64,000 nucleotides of DNA from Chryseobacterium soli. GTDB taxonomy: Bacteria; Bacteroidota; Bacteroidia; Flavobacteriales; Weeksellaceae. The notes beneath the pieces are model-generated. The model saw nothing but the letters and a program-made list of their open reading frames with translations. It was not told where the DNA came from and did not search any database. Location: the NCBI RefSeq assembly GCF_000737705.1, contig NZ_JPRH01000001.1:124001-188000 (forward strand), given 5' to 3'. Position 1 is the first letter of the stretch, and each line of letters starts with the position of its first letter. This document shows positions 50,644 to 60,058 of this stretch, piece by piece. The translations under genes were made by a program, and so were the position numbers.

Positions 50644-53388
50644 TTAGAATCTTAAATAAACGTTAGTAAAGAAGGTTGTTCCTCTGTCATACCAAAGTTT
50701 TGGTCCGAAATAAGGGGTATCTCTCTGAGACTCTGCAAGAGCGTCTGCAAAGTTTACATTTCTTCCCTGCTCGAATCCTCCGGTTACATAGTTTCTGTTG
50801 TTCAGAATATTGTTTACAGATACACTAAGTCCCATTCTGTATTTTCCAAACTGGAAAGATTTACCTGCATTAGCATTCAGCATAAACTGGTTGTTGAATT
50901 TCTTTTGCTTGGTAATCTGCTGGATAAGCTCAGGCGTTACTCCCGGATACGGATCGTTTGTTGTCTGATCTGTATACATGTATGGCGTTTTATTAAGCGC
51001 TGAGAAATCAAGGTACTGATCCATCAGGTAATTGGCTGAAGCTCCAACCCACCAATATTTAGGAGAATTATATTTTAAACCAAAAGAGAATGCTTTCTGA
51101 GGTGTTCCGGCAACTTTGTAATCTTTTACATTTGCTTTCCCCCATACGTCTGTTCCTCTGAATCCGTTAAGATCATCAAAAGTTGATACTTCCGGGTTGT
51201 TGGTATATTTGTATTCTCCAATACTTGCTACCCCCACTGCATTTAATGTAGATGTTACTTTCACATCGAAGCCTAATTCAACTCCCATGTATCTCTTGTT
51301 CACACCGCTCATTGCTTCGTTTACCAATGTACTGAATGAGTTCCCCAGCGTTCCGTCATTAACATCAGCATAGTATCTTGAAATTTCAGTAGCATTCTGG
51401 ATCGTTGTAAGATATCCTGACAATCTTAATTTCAGGATCTGTCCTCTCATGATATAACTGATATCATTAGAATTGATGATCTGATTTTTAACACCTGGCG
51501 TTAAATAATCCACCATTCTTGGGTTAATATAGATCTCATTGATTGTTGGTGCCAAACTGAAGAAAGCTCCGTTGTATACGATAAAGTTTTTACCGTCGAT
51601 CTTATAAGTAAGTTTTGCTTTAATACCAGCATCTAAGGCATCATAAACCGCACTTTTTCCTTTAGAGTTGTCTCTGAATCTTGCAATACCACTTCTGAAA
51701 TTACCTTCTCTGTATGCTTCAGAATAAGAAGAGAAGATGGAAGCTACCACATTAAATTTACTGAAATCCACTTCTGATGAAACGTTCAGAGAGTAATGGT
51801 TTCTTGTCAGCTCATAAGAATACTGAGTTCTGTCTCCTTCTCTTACTTCTACATTCGTATCATCTGCATTGTATCTTACATCATTATTAAAAGCATTAAG
51901 ATTATAAGCATAATTAGCCCCTAATAAATCTTTAATTCTTCTAAAGTTATCAGATTTTAAATTCTGGTAGTTAAAGTTGATATTCAATTTCCAGTTATCC
52001 TTTAATCTTGTATCAAAGTGAGAGGAGAAATTGAATGTTTTATCTTTATTTACGTCTTCTACTACAGTATATACAGCTCCTCTTGGCGACCCATCCATAT
52101 TGGTAAGGTTAAGACGGTTGGCATTGTATATAGAATTCCAGTCGATCTGAGACTGCTGTCTGAACTCATCAGCTGATAAAAGTCCGTAGCTTGGTAATTT
52201 TCTGTAATACGTAGGGTTTGGATCTGCAGCGTGGAACCAGTCTAATCTGCTTCTTGCATCGCTTCCAAACTGATAAGAAACTGTGTTAGTCCAGTTTGAG
52301 GTTTTACCCAGTTTCAGGTAATCTGTCAACATGAAAATCGGTTCAAAAACATTTCTGATTCTGGAGTTTCTTTTTTCTCCATCCTGCCAACCCCAGTAAG
52401 AGTTGTAGTTTTTCCCCATAATATCATATACTTCCTGAGTATTTGGAGCGTTGGAAGCTCTATAGGTAGGTGATCCGAAACCGGTAAGGTTGATAGAGTG
52501 TCTGTCGCTGAATTTCTTTTCAATAGATCCGAAATAAGCATACGCATCCTGGTATACCCCATCAATAACAGCTCTGTCTCCCCATCTTCTGCTTCCTGAA
52601 AACGTAAATGCCCAACCTTTCTTGGTTAATCCTGAAGAATACGTTGCCATAGCTCTCTGCATATAACTTCTATTGGTAAATGAATACGCCAATGAAGTCT
52701 GCTTTCTGTAGCTGGAAGCTCTGGTGTTATAATAAGCTACCCCGCCCAGGTTACCAAAAGTATATTCTGAAGGAGTAATATTGTCTACATTCTCGTACGG
52801 ATATCTGGTAACATCATTCAAACCACCCCAGTTGCTGAAATCAACTCTACCGTCATCATTTTTAGACATCGATACTCCGTTGAAAACTACATCCTCAAAT
52901 CTGTTATCTACCCCTCTTGGTCTGAACCAGTAAGCACCTAGTTCAAAAGCGGAAACATTTTGGAAAGCATCTCTCCCTGAGCTCAAAAGTCCAACTGTAG
53001 GCTGCATTGATGAGCCTCCATCTTCGGTATCATTTGCAGAGTCGTCAATGACTACAACTCCTGCATCTGTTCCTAGATTGTAATTAAGTGTAATAACACC
53101 CAAGTCTTTTCTCTTCTCATCAGCCGTTACATCAAATTCTAAAATTTTAGATTCAAAATTTGGTTTTGCAACAGTAATAAGATAATGGCCAGGTTTCAAA
53201 TCCACAAACTGGAAGTACCCAATTTTATCCACAGTCACATCACCGCTGGACTGTGCTAGATCTACTTCTGCTTTCTCTAATGGCTTACCGTCCTGATCCT
53301 TAACGTATGCAAAAACGGTAGTTTGTGCAAAGTAATAAGATGCAGGCAATAGGGTAAACAAAGAGATTAGGGATAGTTTTTTAATCAT
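50644..53388 (-). CDS. TonB-dependent receptor with carboxypeptidase-regulatory-like N-terminal domain
   Basis: A 914-residue outer-membrane receptor. After the signal peptide (ending near YYFAQ) comes a carboxypeptidase-regulatory-like beta domain (FAYVKDQDGKPLEKAEVDLAQSSG, FQFVDLKPGHYLITVAK), a plug domain (FRPRGVDNRFEDVVFNGVSMSK) and a barrel ending VYLRF. It heads an operon with the DUF5689 lipoprotein and diverges from a secreted endonuclease/phosphatase-fold gene. That grouping suggests import of nucleic-acid breakdown products or phosphate compounds. The promoter is at 53429-53458. Confidence 0.93.
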   Translation of the reverse strand: MIKKLSLISLFTLLPASYYFAQTTVFAYVKDQDGKPLEKAEVDLAQSSGDVTVDKIGYFQFVDLKPGHYLITVAKPNFESKILEFDVTADEKRKDLGVITLNYNLGTDAGVVVIDDSANDTEDGGSSMQPTVGLLSSGRDAFQNVSAFELGAYWFRPRGVDNRFEDVVFNGVSMSKNDDGRVDFSNWGGLNDVTRYPYENVDNITPSEYTFGNLGGVAYYNTRASSYRKQTSLAYSFTNRSYMQRAMATYSSGLTKKGWAFTFSGSRRWGDRAVIDGVYQDAYAYFGSIEKKFSDRHSINLTGFGSPTYRASNAPNTQEVYDIMGKNYNSYWGWQDGEKRNSRIRNVFEPIFMLTDYLKLGKTSNWTNTVSYQFGSDARSRLDWFHAADPNPTYYRKLPSYGLLSADEFRQQSQIDWNSIYNANRLNLTNMDGSPRGAVYTVVEDVNKDKTFNFSSHFDTRLKDNWKLNINFNYQNLKSDNFRRIKDLLGANYAYNLNAFNNDVRYNADDTNVEVREGDRTQYSYELTRNHYSLNVSSEVDFSKFNVVASIFSSYSEAYREGNFRSGIARFRDNSKGKSAVYDALDAGIKAKLTYKIDGKNFIVYNGAFFSLAPTINEIYINPRMVDYLTPGVKNQIINSNDISYIMRGQILKLRLSGYLTTIQNATEISRYYADVNDGTLGNSFSTLVNEAMSGVNKRYMGVELGFDVKVTSTLNAVGVASIGEYKYTNNPEVSTFDDLNGFRGTDVWGKANVKDYKVAGTPQKAFSFGLKYNSPKYWWVGASANYLMDQYLDFSALNKTPYMYTDQTTNDPYPGVTPELIQQITKQKKFNNQFMLNANAGKSFQFGKYRMGLSVSVNNILNNRNYVTGGFEQGRNVNFADALAESQRDTPYFGPKLWYDRGTTFFTNVYLRF

Positions 53389-53428
53389 AATAAACTTATT
53401 TTTAACTCCTTCTTTATTTAAGGGGCCA

Positions 53429-53458
53429 CAAATTTAGAACTATTTTCATTAAGTCAAA
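53429..53458 (-). promoter_or_regulatory. Promoter of TonB receptor-DUF5689 operon
   Basis: Minus-strand -7 TAAATTTG (53429-53436) and -33 TTTG (53455-53458) with 18 bp spacing, close to consensus. Confidence 0.65.
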
Positions 53459-53627
53459 CATTTTAAGCTTTTTATTCTATTAATTTTTCTTAACCTTCCA
53501 CCATTATCCTAACAATATTATCTTTTCTTCATTAATATAAAAAAGCATTTGTTAAAATATTTTTAATATGAGTCTTATATAAAATTAGTAATTTTACCCC
53601 CTTAATTTTTTTGAATATACTAAGAAC

Positions 53628-54827
53628 ATGAAAAAATATCTAATCATTGCTGCGGTATTTTGCTTCGGATCTGCTTTTTCACAGCAGAAACAAGTTAAAA
53701 GAGCGGCTGTCGCTTTCCTGAATGTAGAAAACCTTTGGGACACTATTCCTTCTGCGGATTATATCGACGGAACCCTTCAGGTAAACAATCCTAAATTTCA
53801 TAGAAGCGTACCATTAGATTCTTTAAAATATCTTGAAACCACAGAAGACTACAGAGGAGAATGGAGTGATGATCTGCTAATCGGAAAAAAAGTAATCCGC
53901 AAGCAGGTCTTAGCCGATGACTTTACTGCCAACAGCCCTAAAAGATGGGGAACGAAATCATACAACCAAAAATTAGCCAATGAAGCAAAGGTGATTTCTG
54001 AACTGGGTAGACAGTACACCAATGACAACCCGGTTATCTGCGGACTGATTGAAGTTGAAAACAGACAGGTCATTGAAGATCTTATCAAACAGCCTGCTCT
54101 GGCAAAAAGCAACTACGGAATTGTACATTTCAACACGTATGATGCAAGAGGTATTGACGTAGCAATCATTTATCAAAAATCCAGATTCTCTGTCATAAAC
54201 TCTTATAAAAAAGAAATAAAAATCTTCGGAGACGAAGGAAGAAGAGAATACACCAGAGATGTTGTAGTGGCAGTAGGTTTATTGGATGGTGAAAAAGTAG
54301 CTATTTTAATGAATCACTGGCCTTCAAGAAGAGGTGGAGAAGCAATTTCACAGGCTAAAAGAAATACAGCTGCTACCGTTTTGAAAAACGAAATGGATAA
54401 GCTGACTGCTGAAAACCCAGGCATCAAATTATTCTCTATGGGTGATTACAATGATGATCCGGTAAGTCCAAGCGTGAAAAAACATTTAGGAGCAGTAGGT
54501 GATCCTAGTGAATTATCGGACAAAACTCCTTATTATAATCTAATGTATAAGCTATACAAAGCAGGGGTTGCTTCTTTAGCATACAGAGATGCTCCCAATT
54601 TGTTTGATCAGATTATCGTTTCAAGAAACTTATATTCTCCTGACAAAATTACCCCTACTTATACCATCTATAAGGCAGAGATCTATGCTCCTTCTTATTT
54701 AGTCAACAAGGAAGGACAGTACAAAGGATACCCATTCCGTTCTTGGGACGGCGACAGGTTTACTGGTGGATACAGTGACCACTTCCCAGCTGTTTCTGTT
54801 GTTCAGAAGGAATACATTAAAAAATAA
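53628..54827 (+). CDS. Secreted endonuclease/exonuclease/phosphatase family protein
   Basis: A 399-residue protein with signal peptide MKKYLIIAAVFCFGSAFSQ. The EEP-fold metal-phosphoesterase motifs are present: FLNVENLWDT, GLIEVENRQV with the catalytic Glu, MNHWPSRRGGE, MGDYNDDPVSPS and, at the end, GGYSDHFPAV. Such enzymes act as DNases, RNases or phosphodiesterases. Export points to extracellular nucleic acid or phosphoester breakdown, which fits the divergent TonB-receptor/DUF5689 operon as an uptake system for the products. Terminator at 54831-54858. Confidence 0.9.
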   Translation: MKKYLIIAAVFCFGSAFSQQKQVKRAAVAFLNVENLWDTIPSADYIDGTLQVNNPKFHRSVPLDSLKYLETTEDYRGEWSDDLLIGKKVIRKQVLADDFTANSPKRWGTKSYNQKLANEAKVISELGRQYTNDNPVICGLIEVENRQVIEDLIKQPALAKSNYGIVHFNTYDARGIDVAIIYQKSRFSVINSYKKEIKIFGDEGRREYTRDVVVAVGLLDGEKVAILMNHWPSRRGGEAISQAKRNTAATVLKNEMDKLTAENPGIKLFSMGDYNDDPVSPSVKKHLGAVGDPSELSDKTPYYNLMYKLYKAGVASLAYRDAPNLFDQIIVSRNLYSPDKITPTYTIYKAEIYAPSYLVNKEGQYKGYPFRSWDGDRFTGGYSDHFPAVSVVQKEYIKK

Positions 54828-54830
54828 AAC

Positions 54831-54858
54831 AAAAGCACTCTTTTTAGGGTGCTTTTTT
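54831..54858 (+). terminator. Terminator after EEP-family gene
   Basis: AAAGCACTC/GGGTGCTTT hairpin followed by T-run. Confidence 0.8.
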
Positions 54859-54885
54859 AATATATTTAAGGTAAATATATCCATC

Positions 54886-55305
54886 ATGAAAAATTTTGTA
54901 TTGCTCTTAATTTTCGCATGTATTCCTTTTAGTTGTTTTTCGCAAACCACTCCTAAGAATACGAAAGAGAAATCTGAAATAAAGCCTTCTAAAAATGATG
55001 ACGGAGAATGGGATATCACAGTAATGGATACTCAGTTTGACTATTTCCTGAATGGTATTGCAAAACCCATCAGCCAATATTCTGAATCGTATTTAAAGAC
55101 TAAAAACACTTTTCTGGTGAACGAGTGGAACTCTTATTATAACACAGGGAAGTACAGAAACATCATAGAATCCGGAATCGATTATGATCCAAAAGAAAAT
55201 TACGGGATCAAGTTCGAATACAAGCTGTATCAGGTATTCGCTTACGTAAGCTGGAAGTACGGATTAAGAATGAACGGATTGTCCGGCAGCGATGTCATAC
55301 GATAG
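54886..55305 (+). CDS. DUF6146-like exported protein
   Basis: A 139-residue protein. The ATG at 54886 is chosen because it begins a signal peptide (MKNFVLLLIFACIPFSCFSQ) after the upstream terminator. The longer frame runs through that terminator and the previous gene. EWDITVMDTQFDYFLNGIAKPISQYSESYLKTKN, then VNEWNSYYN, and IDYDPKENYGIKFEYKLYQVFAYV fit the DUF6146 family of small flavobacterial exported proteins, unknown in function. A bidirectional terminator separates it from the convergent superoxide dismutase gene. Confidence 0.8.
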   Translation: MKNFVLLLIFACIPFSCFSQTTPKNTKEKSEIKPSKNDDGEWDITVMDTQFDYFLNGIAKPISQYSESYLKTKNTFLVNEWNSYYNTGKYRNIIESGIDYDPKENYGIKFEYKLYQVFAYVSWKYGLRMNGLSGSDVIR

Positions 55306-55326
55306 CATTCCTTAACAATCATGCAC

Positions 55327-55359
55327 AAAAAAAGGTTCAGAAAACATTCTGAACCTTTT
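55327..55359. terminator. Bidirectional terminator between convergent genes
   Basis: AAAAGGTTCAG/CTGAACCTTTT perfect stem with 8-nt loop between the DUF6146-like gene (plus) and the superoxide dismutase gene (minus). Confidence 0.85.
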
Positions 55360-55379
55360 GCTTTTATAGGATCTAACAA

Positions 55380-55976
55380 TTATTTGTTGAATAATTCTTC
55401 TACTTTGTCCCAGTTTACTACATCGAAAAAAGCTCCAACATAATCAGGTCTTCTGTTCTGGTAGTTCAAATAATATGCATGCTCCCAAACGTCCAATCCT
55501 AACACTGGAGTTCCTTTAACGTCTGCAACAGGCATTAACGGGTTGTCCTGGTTTGGAGTAGAAGAAACAGAAACAGAACCGTCTGCATTCTTAATTAACC
55601 AAGCCCATCCTGAACCGAATCTTGTCTTAGCTGCATCAGAAAAATCAGTTTTGAATTTTTCAAGACCACCATAGTTTTCAATCGCTGCTTTTACATTTCC
55701 TACAGGTTCTTTGCTTCCACCAGGAGTTAAGATTTTCCAGAATAAGCTATGGTTGAAGTGTCCTCCTCCATTATTTCTTACCGCTGGCTTATCAGTTCCT
55801 GTCTGGCAGATCTCTTCAATTGTTTTTCCTGCTAATTCAGTTCCTTCAATTGCTTTGTTTAAGTTATCGATATATGCCTGGTGGTGCTTAGTATAATGGA
55901 TTTCCATTGTTTTTGCATCAATAGTAGGCTCTAATGCATCGTAAGCGTATCCTAATGTTGGTAATTCAAATGACAT
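55380..55976 (-). CDS. Superoxide dismutase, Fe/Mn family
   Basis: A 198-residue enzyme converting superoxide to oxygen and hydrogen peroxide. The ATG at 55976 gives the usual start [16 protein letters not shown]; an upstream non-ATG extension is not needed. The metal ligands are evident: His in [12 protein letters not shown], His in [11 protein letters not shown], and Asp/His in [11 protein letters not shown]. Length is normal and there is no signal peptide, so it is cytosolic. Iron or manganese preference cannot be decided. Promoter at 56001-56032. Confidence 0.96.
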   Translation of the reverse strand: MSFELPTLGYAYDALEPTIDAKTMEIHYTKHHQAYIDNLNKAIEGTELAGKTIEEICQTGTDKPAVRNNGGGHFNHSLFWKILTPGGSKEPVGNVKAAIENYGGLEKFKTDFSDAAKTRFGSGWAWLIKNADGSVSVSSTPNQDNPLMPVADVKGTPVLGLDVWEHAYYLNYQNRRPDYVGAFFDVVNWDKVEELFNK

Positions 55977-56000
55977 AATTTTATTTTTAATGTTATAATC

Positions 56001-56032
56001 CAAAGTTAGCCAATATTTAAGCTATTATCAAA
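56001..56032 (-). promoter_or_regulatory. Promoter of superoxide dismutase gene
   Basis: Minus-strand -7 TAACTTTG (56001-56008) and -33 TTTG (56029-56032) with 20 bp spacing; the leader is about 20 nt. Confidence 0.65.
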
Positions 56033-56235
56033 AATTGGAGATTATTTTAATAAATCTTTAACATTGATATATTCATTGCCATGAATCATCCTTCTTCAAT
56101 AAATAAAGCAGATTTAAATCCTTTGTATTTCTTTTACACAATATTTCTTTCGGATCTGAGAATTACAATTCAGGAAATGAAAACAGATTTCTTTGTTATA
56201 TTGATAATCAAGAACGCATACCTTCTATAAAAATA

Positions 56236-56265
56236 AAAAGCACGAACCTTACGATCCGTGCTTTC
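56236..56265 (-). terminator. Terminator of rho
   Basis: GCACG/CGTGC hairpin with a partly paired interior, followed on the minus strand by a T-rich tract. Confidence 0.7.
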
Positions 56266-56283
56266 TATTTAACAATATTAAAT

Positions 56284-58182
56284 TTATTTATTCATAGACA
56301 TCAGGAATTCTTCATTGTTTAAAGTTCCTTTGATGTTTTTATTTACAAATTCCATAGCTTCCACAGGGTTCATTTCAGAAAGATATTTTCTGAAGATCCA
56401 CATTCTCTGTGAGGTAACCTCGTCCAGAAGAAGATCATCTCTACGCGTGCTTGAAGAAATTAAATCGATAGCCGGATAAATCCTTCTGTTCGCTATTTTT
56501 CTGTCTAACTGAAGTTCCATGTTTCCGGTACCTTTGAATTCTTCAAAAATAACTTCATCCATTTTAGAACCGGTATCGATAAGAGCAGTTGCAATAATCG
56601 TTAAAGAACCTCCGTTCTCAATTTTTCTTGCTGCTCCGAAGAATCTTTTCGGTTTGTGTAATGCATTGGCATCTACTCCACCGGAAAGAACTTTTCCTGA
56701 AGCTGGAGTCACCGTATTATATGCTCTTGCCAATCTCGTAATAGAGTCTAACAGGATCACTACATCGTGTCCGCATTCTACCATTCTCTGTGCTTTCGCA
56801 AGTACAAGATTAGCTACTTTCACGTGTTTTTCTGCCGCCTCATCAAATGTAGAAGCAATCACTTCAGCATTTACACTTCTTTCCATATCGGTAACTTCCT
56901 CAGGGCGTTCGTCGATAAGAAGTACCATCATGTATACTTCAGGGTGGTTGGCCGCAATAGAATTGGCAATATCTTTAAGCAACATGGTTTTACCTGTCTT
57001 AGGCTGCGCCACGATCATTGCTCTCTGTCCTTTTCCAATCGGTGCAAAAAGATCTACGATTCTTGTGGAAAGCGTAGAATTATTTCCTGCCAGATTAAAT
57101 TTCTCTTCAGGGAAAAGCGGTGTTAAATATTCAAAAGCAACACGGTCTTTAATGAATGCTAAATCACGTCCATTAACTTCTGTAGGCTTTAAAAGTGAAA
57201 AATATTTTTCTCCTTCTTTTGGCAATCTAACAATACCTTTCACAGTATCACCCGTTTTTAATCCAAAGTTTCTGATCTGCGCTGTAGAAACATACACATC
57301 ATCAGGAGAAGAAATGTAGCTAAAATCTGAAGACCGTAAAAAACCGTAGTTATCCGGAAGGATTTCTAAAACCCCTTCAATACTAACCATTCCGTCGAAG
57401 TTAAACTCTTTTCTGGACTCATGATGTTCTTCATGCTTCTCAGAATGTCTGTTTTGATTCTGGTTTTGATTAGAATTTTGATTCTGGTTAGGATTCTGAT
57501 TCTGATTCGAATTCTGGTTAGGATTCTGATTCGGGTTTTGGTTTGGATTCTTATGAGAATTTCCACTATTCTGTGGATGATTGTGATTTTTTTGAGGTCT
57601 GGCCTGAGATTGAGGGGATGTAGGCTTTTCTTCTGTAGGAGCAGATTCCTGAGGTTCTGCATTTTTAGTAGCTTCTTTTCTTTCCTGAACAGACTCTGTA
57701 TTACCTGTATTATTATTAGGAGGAGAAACTCTTTGTCTTTTTTTCTTAGCCTGTGCAGTTTGTGTTTGTGCTTCTGCTTTGGTTTCGGTTTCAGTTTTTA
57801 CTTCCTCCGGTTTCTGTTGTTCAGGAACACGTTGTCTTGCCTCTACTTTTGCCTGTACCTGTGGCTTTATTTCTACTTCTTGGGGTTGTGTTTCCTCCTG
57901 TGGTATCGCTTCCGACTTGGGTTTCGGTGCGGTTTTCTTTGGAGCTGATTTTCTTGCAGGAGCTTTTGCTGGTTTCTCAGCCGGTATTTCTTCAGTAGTT
58001 ATACTGGTTTCCGTGGCGTTGAAATAATCTTTAGCAACTTTAGGGTTAGAAGCCTGAAAGTCAAGAATTGCAAAGATTTTGTCATTTTCATTGCTGTTTC
58101 TTGCAACTTTAACGCCCAAATCCTTTAAGATTTTAGTCAAGTCCGTTACGGATTTTGACCTTAACGTTTCTAGGTTAAACAT
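56284..58182 (-). CDS. rho: Transcription termination factor Rho with Asn/Gln-rich insert
   Basis: A 632-residue RNA-dependent ATPase, much longer than the roughly 420 residues of E. coli Rho. Order: Rho N-terminal helical domain ([24 protein letters not shown]), then about 200 residues of low-complexity sequence with Ala/Pro/Lys, Gln/Glu and an Asn/Gln-rich tract (residues about 208-246). Next come the RNA-binding cold-shock-like domain ([15 protein letters not shown]) and the RecA-like ATPase with [11 protein letters not shown] (Walker A) and [11 protein letters not shown] (Walker B). Bacteroidota Rho often carries such a disordered insert. Its leader of about 75 nt could serve autoregulation. 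Confidence 0.96.
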   Translation of the reverse strand: MFNLETLRSKSVTDLTKILKDLGVKVARNSNENDKIFAILDFQASNPKVAKDYFNATETSITTEEIPAEKPAKAPARKSAPKKTAPKPKSEAIPQEETQPQEVEIKPQVQAKVEARQRVPEQQKPEEVKTETETKAEAQTQTAQAKKKRQRVSPPNNNTGNTESVQERKEATKNAEPQESAPTEEKPTSPQSQARPQKNHNHPQNSGNSHKNPNQNPNQNPNQNSNQNQNPNQNQNSNQNQNQNRHSEKHEEHHESRKEFNFDGMVSIEGVLEILPDNYGFLRSSDFSYISSPDDVYVSTAQIRNFGLKTGDTVKGIVRLPKEGEKYFSLLKPTEVNGRDLAFIKDRVAFEYLTPLFPEEKFNLAGNNSTLSTRIVDLFAPIGKGQRAMIVAQPKTGKTMLLKDIANSIAANHPEVYMMVLLIDERPEEVTDMERSVNAEVIASTFDEAAEKHVKVANLVLAKAQRMVECGHDVVILLDSITRLARAYNTVTPASGKVLSGGVDANALHKPKRFFGAARKIENGGSLTIIATALIDTGSKMDEVIFEEFKGTGNMELQLDRKIANRRIYPAIDLISSSTRRDDLLLDEVTSQRMWIFRKYLSEMNPVEAMEFVNKNIKGTLNNEEFLMSMNK

Positions 58183-58261
58183 ATTTAATGTAAAAATGTA
58201 ATTAATTGTGAGTAAGAAAAGTAAGTCCGGTGACTGTTATTTTCAAGTACATTGTATAATG

Positions 58262-58292
58262 CAAATCTACACTTATTTTTGAATTGTGCAAA
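58262..58292 (-). promoter_or_regulatory. Promoter of rho
   Basis: Minus-strand -7 TAGATTTG (58262-58269) and -33 TTTG-like element (58289-58292) with 19 bp spacing. It overlaps the divergent DUF4293 promoter. Confidence 0.6.
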
Positions 58293-58308
58293 ATTTATGT
58301 TATTTTTG
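58279..58308 (+). promoter_or_regulatory. Promoter of DUF4293 gene
   Basis: -33 TTG (58279-58281) and -7 TATTTTTG (58301-58308), spacing 19 bp, 18 nt before the ATG. It interleaves with the rho promoter. Confidence 0.6.
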
Positions 58309-58326
58309 CCAACGAATTAATATTCA

Positions 58327-58716
58327 ATGCTACAAAGAATACAGACCATATGGACATTTTTAGCAGTTTTGGCTGCTGTTTCTCTTTTCTTAACGGGACA
58401 AGATGCTACTGTTTTTGGTAGTATTCCCGTGGTAAACATTGGGTGTATTGCCCTTGTTTTAGTTGGATTACTGAGTGTATTCAGCTATAAAAACAGAAAA
58501 AGACAAATTTTGCTGAATACCATCAGCATCATTATAAACGTTTTGTTGATTGGTGTATTGACGTACTGGTTACTAAACTTATCCGGAGGAATACAATTTC
58601 CTGAGAAGGGTATTGAGCCGGTTTTCCCATTGATCGCGGTAATTTGTCTGCTTATTGCAAACATTTATATCCGCAGAGATGAGAGGCTCGTAAAATCTGT
58701 AGACAGACTGCGATAA
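58327..58716 (+). CDS. DUF4293 family membrane protein
   Basis: A 129-residue protein with four hydrophobic segments and the family opening MLQRIQTIWTFLAVLAAVSLF. The YKNRKRQILLNTISIIINV segment lies between membrane helices two and three, and the protein ends in a basic DERLVKSVDRLR tail. DUF4293 proteins are small four-helix membrane proteins of Bacteroidota, commonly found next to rho as here, with no known function. Divergently transcribed from rho out of a shared short promoter region; its own terminator follows at 58738-58769. Confidence 0.9.
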   Translation: MLQRIQTIWTFLAVLAAVSLFLTGQDATVFGSIPVVNIGCIALVLVGLLSVFSYKNRKRQILLNTISIIINVLLIGVLTYWLLNLSGGIQFPEKGIEPVFPLIAVICLLIANIYIRRDERLVKSVDRLR

Positions 58717-58737
58717 CCTTACAACGATTTTTTGAGT

Positions 58738-58769
58738 GAAAGCAGCTTCTTTTCAGAAGCTGTTTTTTT
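58738..58769 (+). terminator. Terminator after DUF4293 gene
   Basis: CAGCTTCT/AGAAGCTG perfect stem, TTTC loop, T7 run. Confidence 0.88.
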
Positions 58770-58838
58770 ATTATATTTATCATATCAACTGCAACATTTC
58801 ATGTAAAGCTGCGACAGATCCTATAAATATTATCAACA

Positions 58839-59759
58839 ATGAAAAAACTAACCTACCTTACTGTATCGCTTTTTTCAGTCTTTACTTTCGCTCAGGAAGT
58901 TTCGAAAGAAAGGGTGAACACGATTCTTTCAACACTGGCATCAGATGAAATGAAAGGCCGCGAAATCGGAACTCCCGAAAATGAAAATGCCGGCAACTAT
59001 ATTGCCACTTTATTCAAAGAAAATAATTTAGAATACTGTACCGGGAATTCTTATCTCGTTCCTTTTAATTATAAAGGAAAAACAGTGTATAATGTATGTG
59101 GTGTAAAAAAAGGAAAAACGGATAAATACCTGGGATTCTCAGGCCATTTTGATCATATCGGCACTAATAATAAAAGCGGCGACAACATTTACAACGGTGC
59201 AGATGATGACGCAAGCGGCATCACCACCCTGGTGGGTATTTCAGATTATTTTAAAAATAAAAACCCTGAATTTTCTATGGTTTTCATGGCCTTTAACGGC
59301 GAAGAAAAAGGAATGCTGGGCTCTACAGCCATTGCCGGTGACAAAAATTTAGACAAAATCTACAATAACCTATCCGCCCTTTTCAATTTTGAAATGGTAG
59401 CCACAGAATCTCAGTTCGGAAAGAACGCCGTTTTCATGACAGGAGACGAATTCTCTGATATGGACGAGCTTTTCAATAAAAATGCAGTGAACGGATTAAC
59501 GATAAATCCTGATCCTTATGCTAAAGAGCAACTATTTTACAGATCAGACAATGTGAATTTTGTAAAAAAGAAAATTATCGCTCATTCTATTTCAACAGCA
59601 GACATGACAAAAATAAAGCATTACCACCAGGTAAATGATGATGTAAGCATTGTTGATTTTGACAATATGACCCAGATCATTAATAATTTTGGGAAAACAC
59701 TGGAAAAATTAAGTCCTAAGAACTTTGCTCCGAAGTATACGGATAAAGTAAAGTTTTAA
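58839..59759 (+). CDS. Secreted M28 family zinc aminopeptidase
   Basis: A 306-residue protein with signal peptide MKKLTYLTVSLFSVFTFAQ. The M28 motifs are in order: a metal-binding His in GFSGHFDHIG, the bridging Asp in NGADDDASGITTLV, the catalytic Glu and Glu ligand in FNGEEKGMLGS, and a late Asp/His region ending HYHQVNDDVS. It should act in the periplasm or outside the cell on short peptides, consistent with a peptide-scavenging lifestyle. The N-terminal part has a DEMKGREIGTPENENAG segment typical for this family. It has its own terminator. Confidence 0.93.
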   Translation: MKKLTYLTVSLFSVFTFAQEVSKERVNTILSTLASDEMKGREIGTPENENAGNYIATLFKENNLEYCTGNSYLVPFNYKGKTVYNVCGVKKGKTDKYLGFSGHFDHIGTNNKSGDNIYNGADDDASGITTLVGISDYFKNKNPEFSMVFMAFNGEEKGMLGSTAIAGDKNLDKIYNNLSALFNFEMVATESQFGKNAVFMTGDEFSDMDELFNKNAVNGLTINPDPYAKEQLFYRSDNVNFVKKKIIAHSISTADMTKIKHYHQVNDDVSIVDFDNMTQIINNFGKTLEKLSPKNFAPKYTDKVKF

Positions 59760-59775
59760 GAAAATTCTATTCAAT

Positions 59776-59808
59776 AAAAACCACCTTTTGGTGGTTTTCT
59801 TTTTTTAT
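59776..59808 (+). terminator. Terminator after M28 peptidase gene
   Basis: AAAACCACC/GGTGGTTTT stem with TTTT loop and T-rich tail. Confidence 0.85.
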
Positions 59809-60031
59809 ACCGGGCATCTTATTGATTCCTAATTTTTGAACATCATTTTTTCGTACTTCGGCTTCTACAAGCAATCTAATAGAATTTTCCTACTGCTAAA
59901 ATCCATCTATTTCAGGATATTATTTAATATACTGAAGAAGTAATGCAGATAAGTTGTAACAAAAAAGATTTTATGCAAACATATTAGGTAAAGTAAAATC
60001 CAATTAAGAACGTCTTTCAGTATATTTTAAT

Positions 60032-60039
60032 TAATTTTG
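60032..60039 (+). promoter_or_regulatory. -7 box of ABC transporter gene
   Basis: TAATTTTG, perfect TAnnTTTG, 19 nt before the ATG. The rest of the 250-nt spacer upstream (59809-60031) holds nothing I recognise. Confidence 0.5.
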
Positions 60040-60058
60040 CTATCCAATTTTTCACTCA

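Noticed and set aside
54766..54885. Upstream extension of the DUF6146-like frame
   Set aside because: It overlaps the end of the EEP-family gene and its terminator; the signal peptide begins at 54886.
56081..56230. 49-codon plus-strand frame between the superoxide dismutase and rho genes
   Set aside because: No promoter, no recognisable protein features, AT-driven composition; probably chance.
57421..57948. Long plus-strand frame opposite rho (Arg/Leu/Ile-rich)
   Set aside because: It mirrors the Asn/Gln repeat of rho on the other strand; the composition is a by-product of the repeat.
58736..58948. 70-residue frame overlapping the M28 peptidase start
   Set aside because: It crosses the DUF4293 terminator and overlaps the peptidase signal sequence in another frame; no support.
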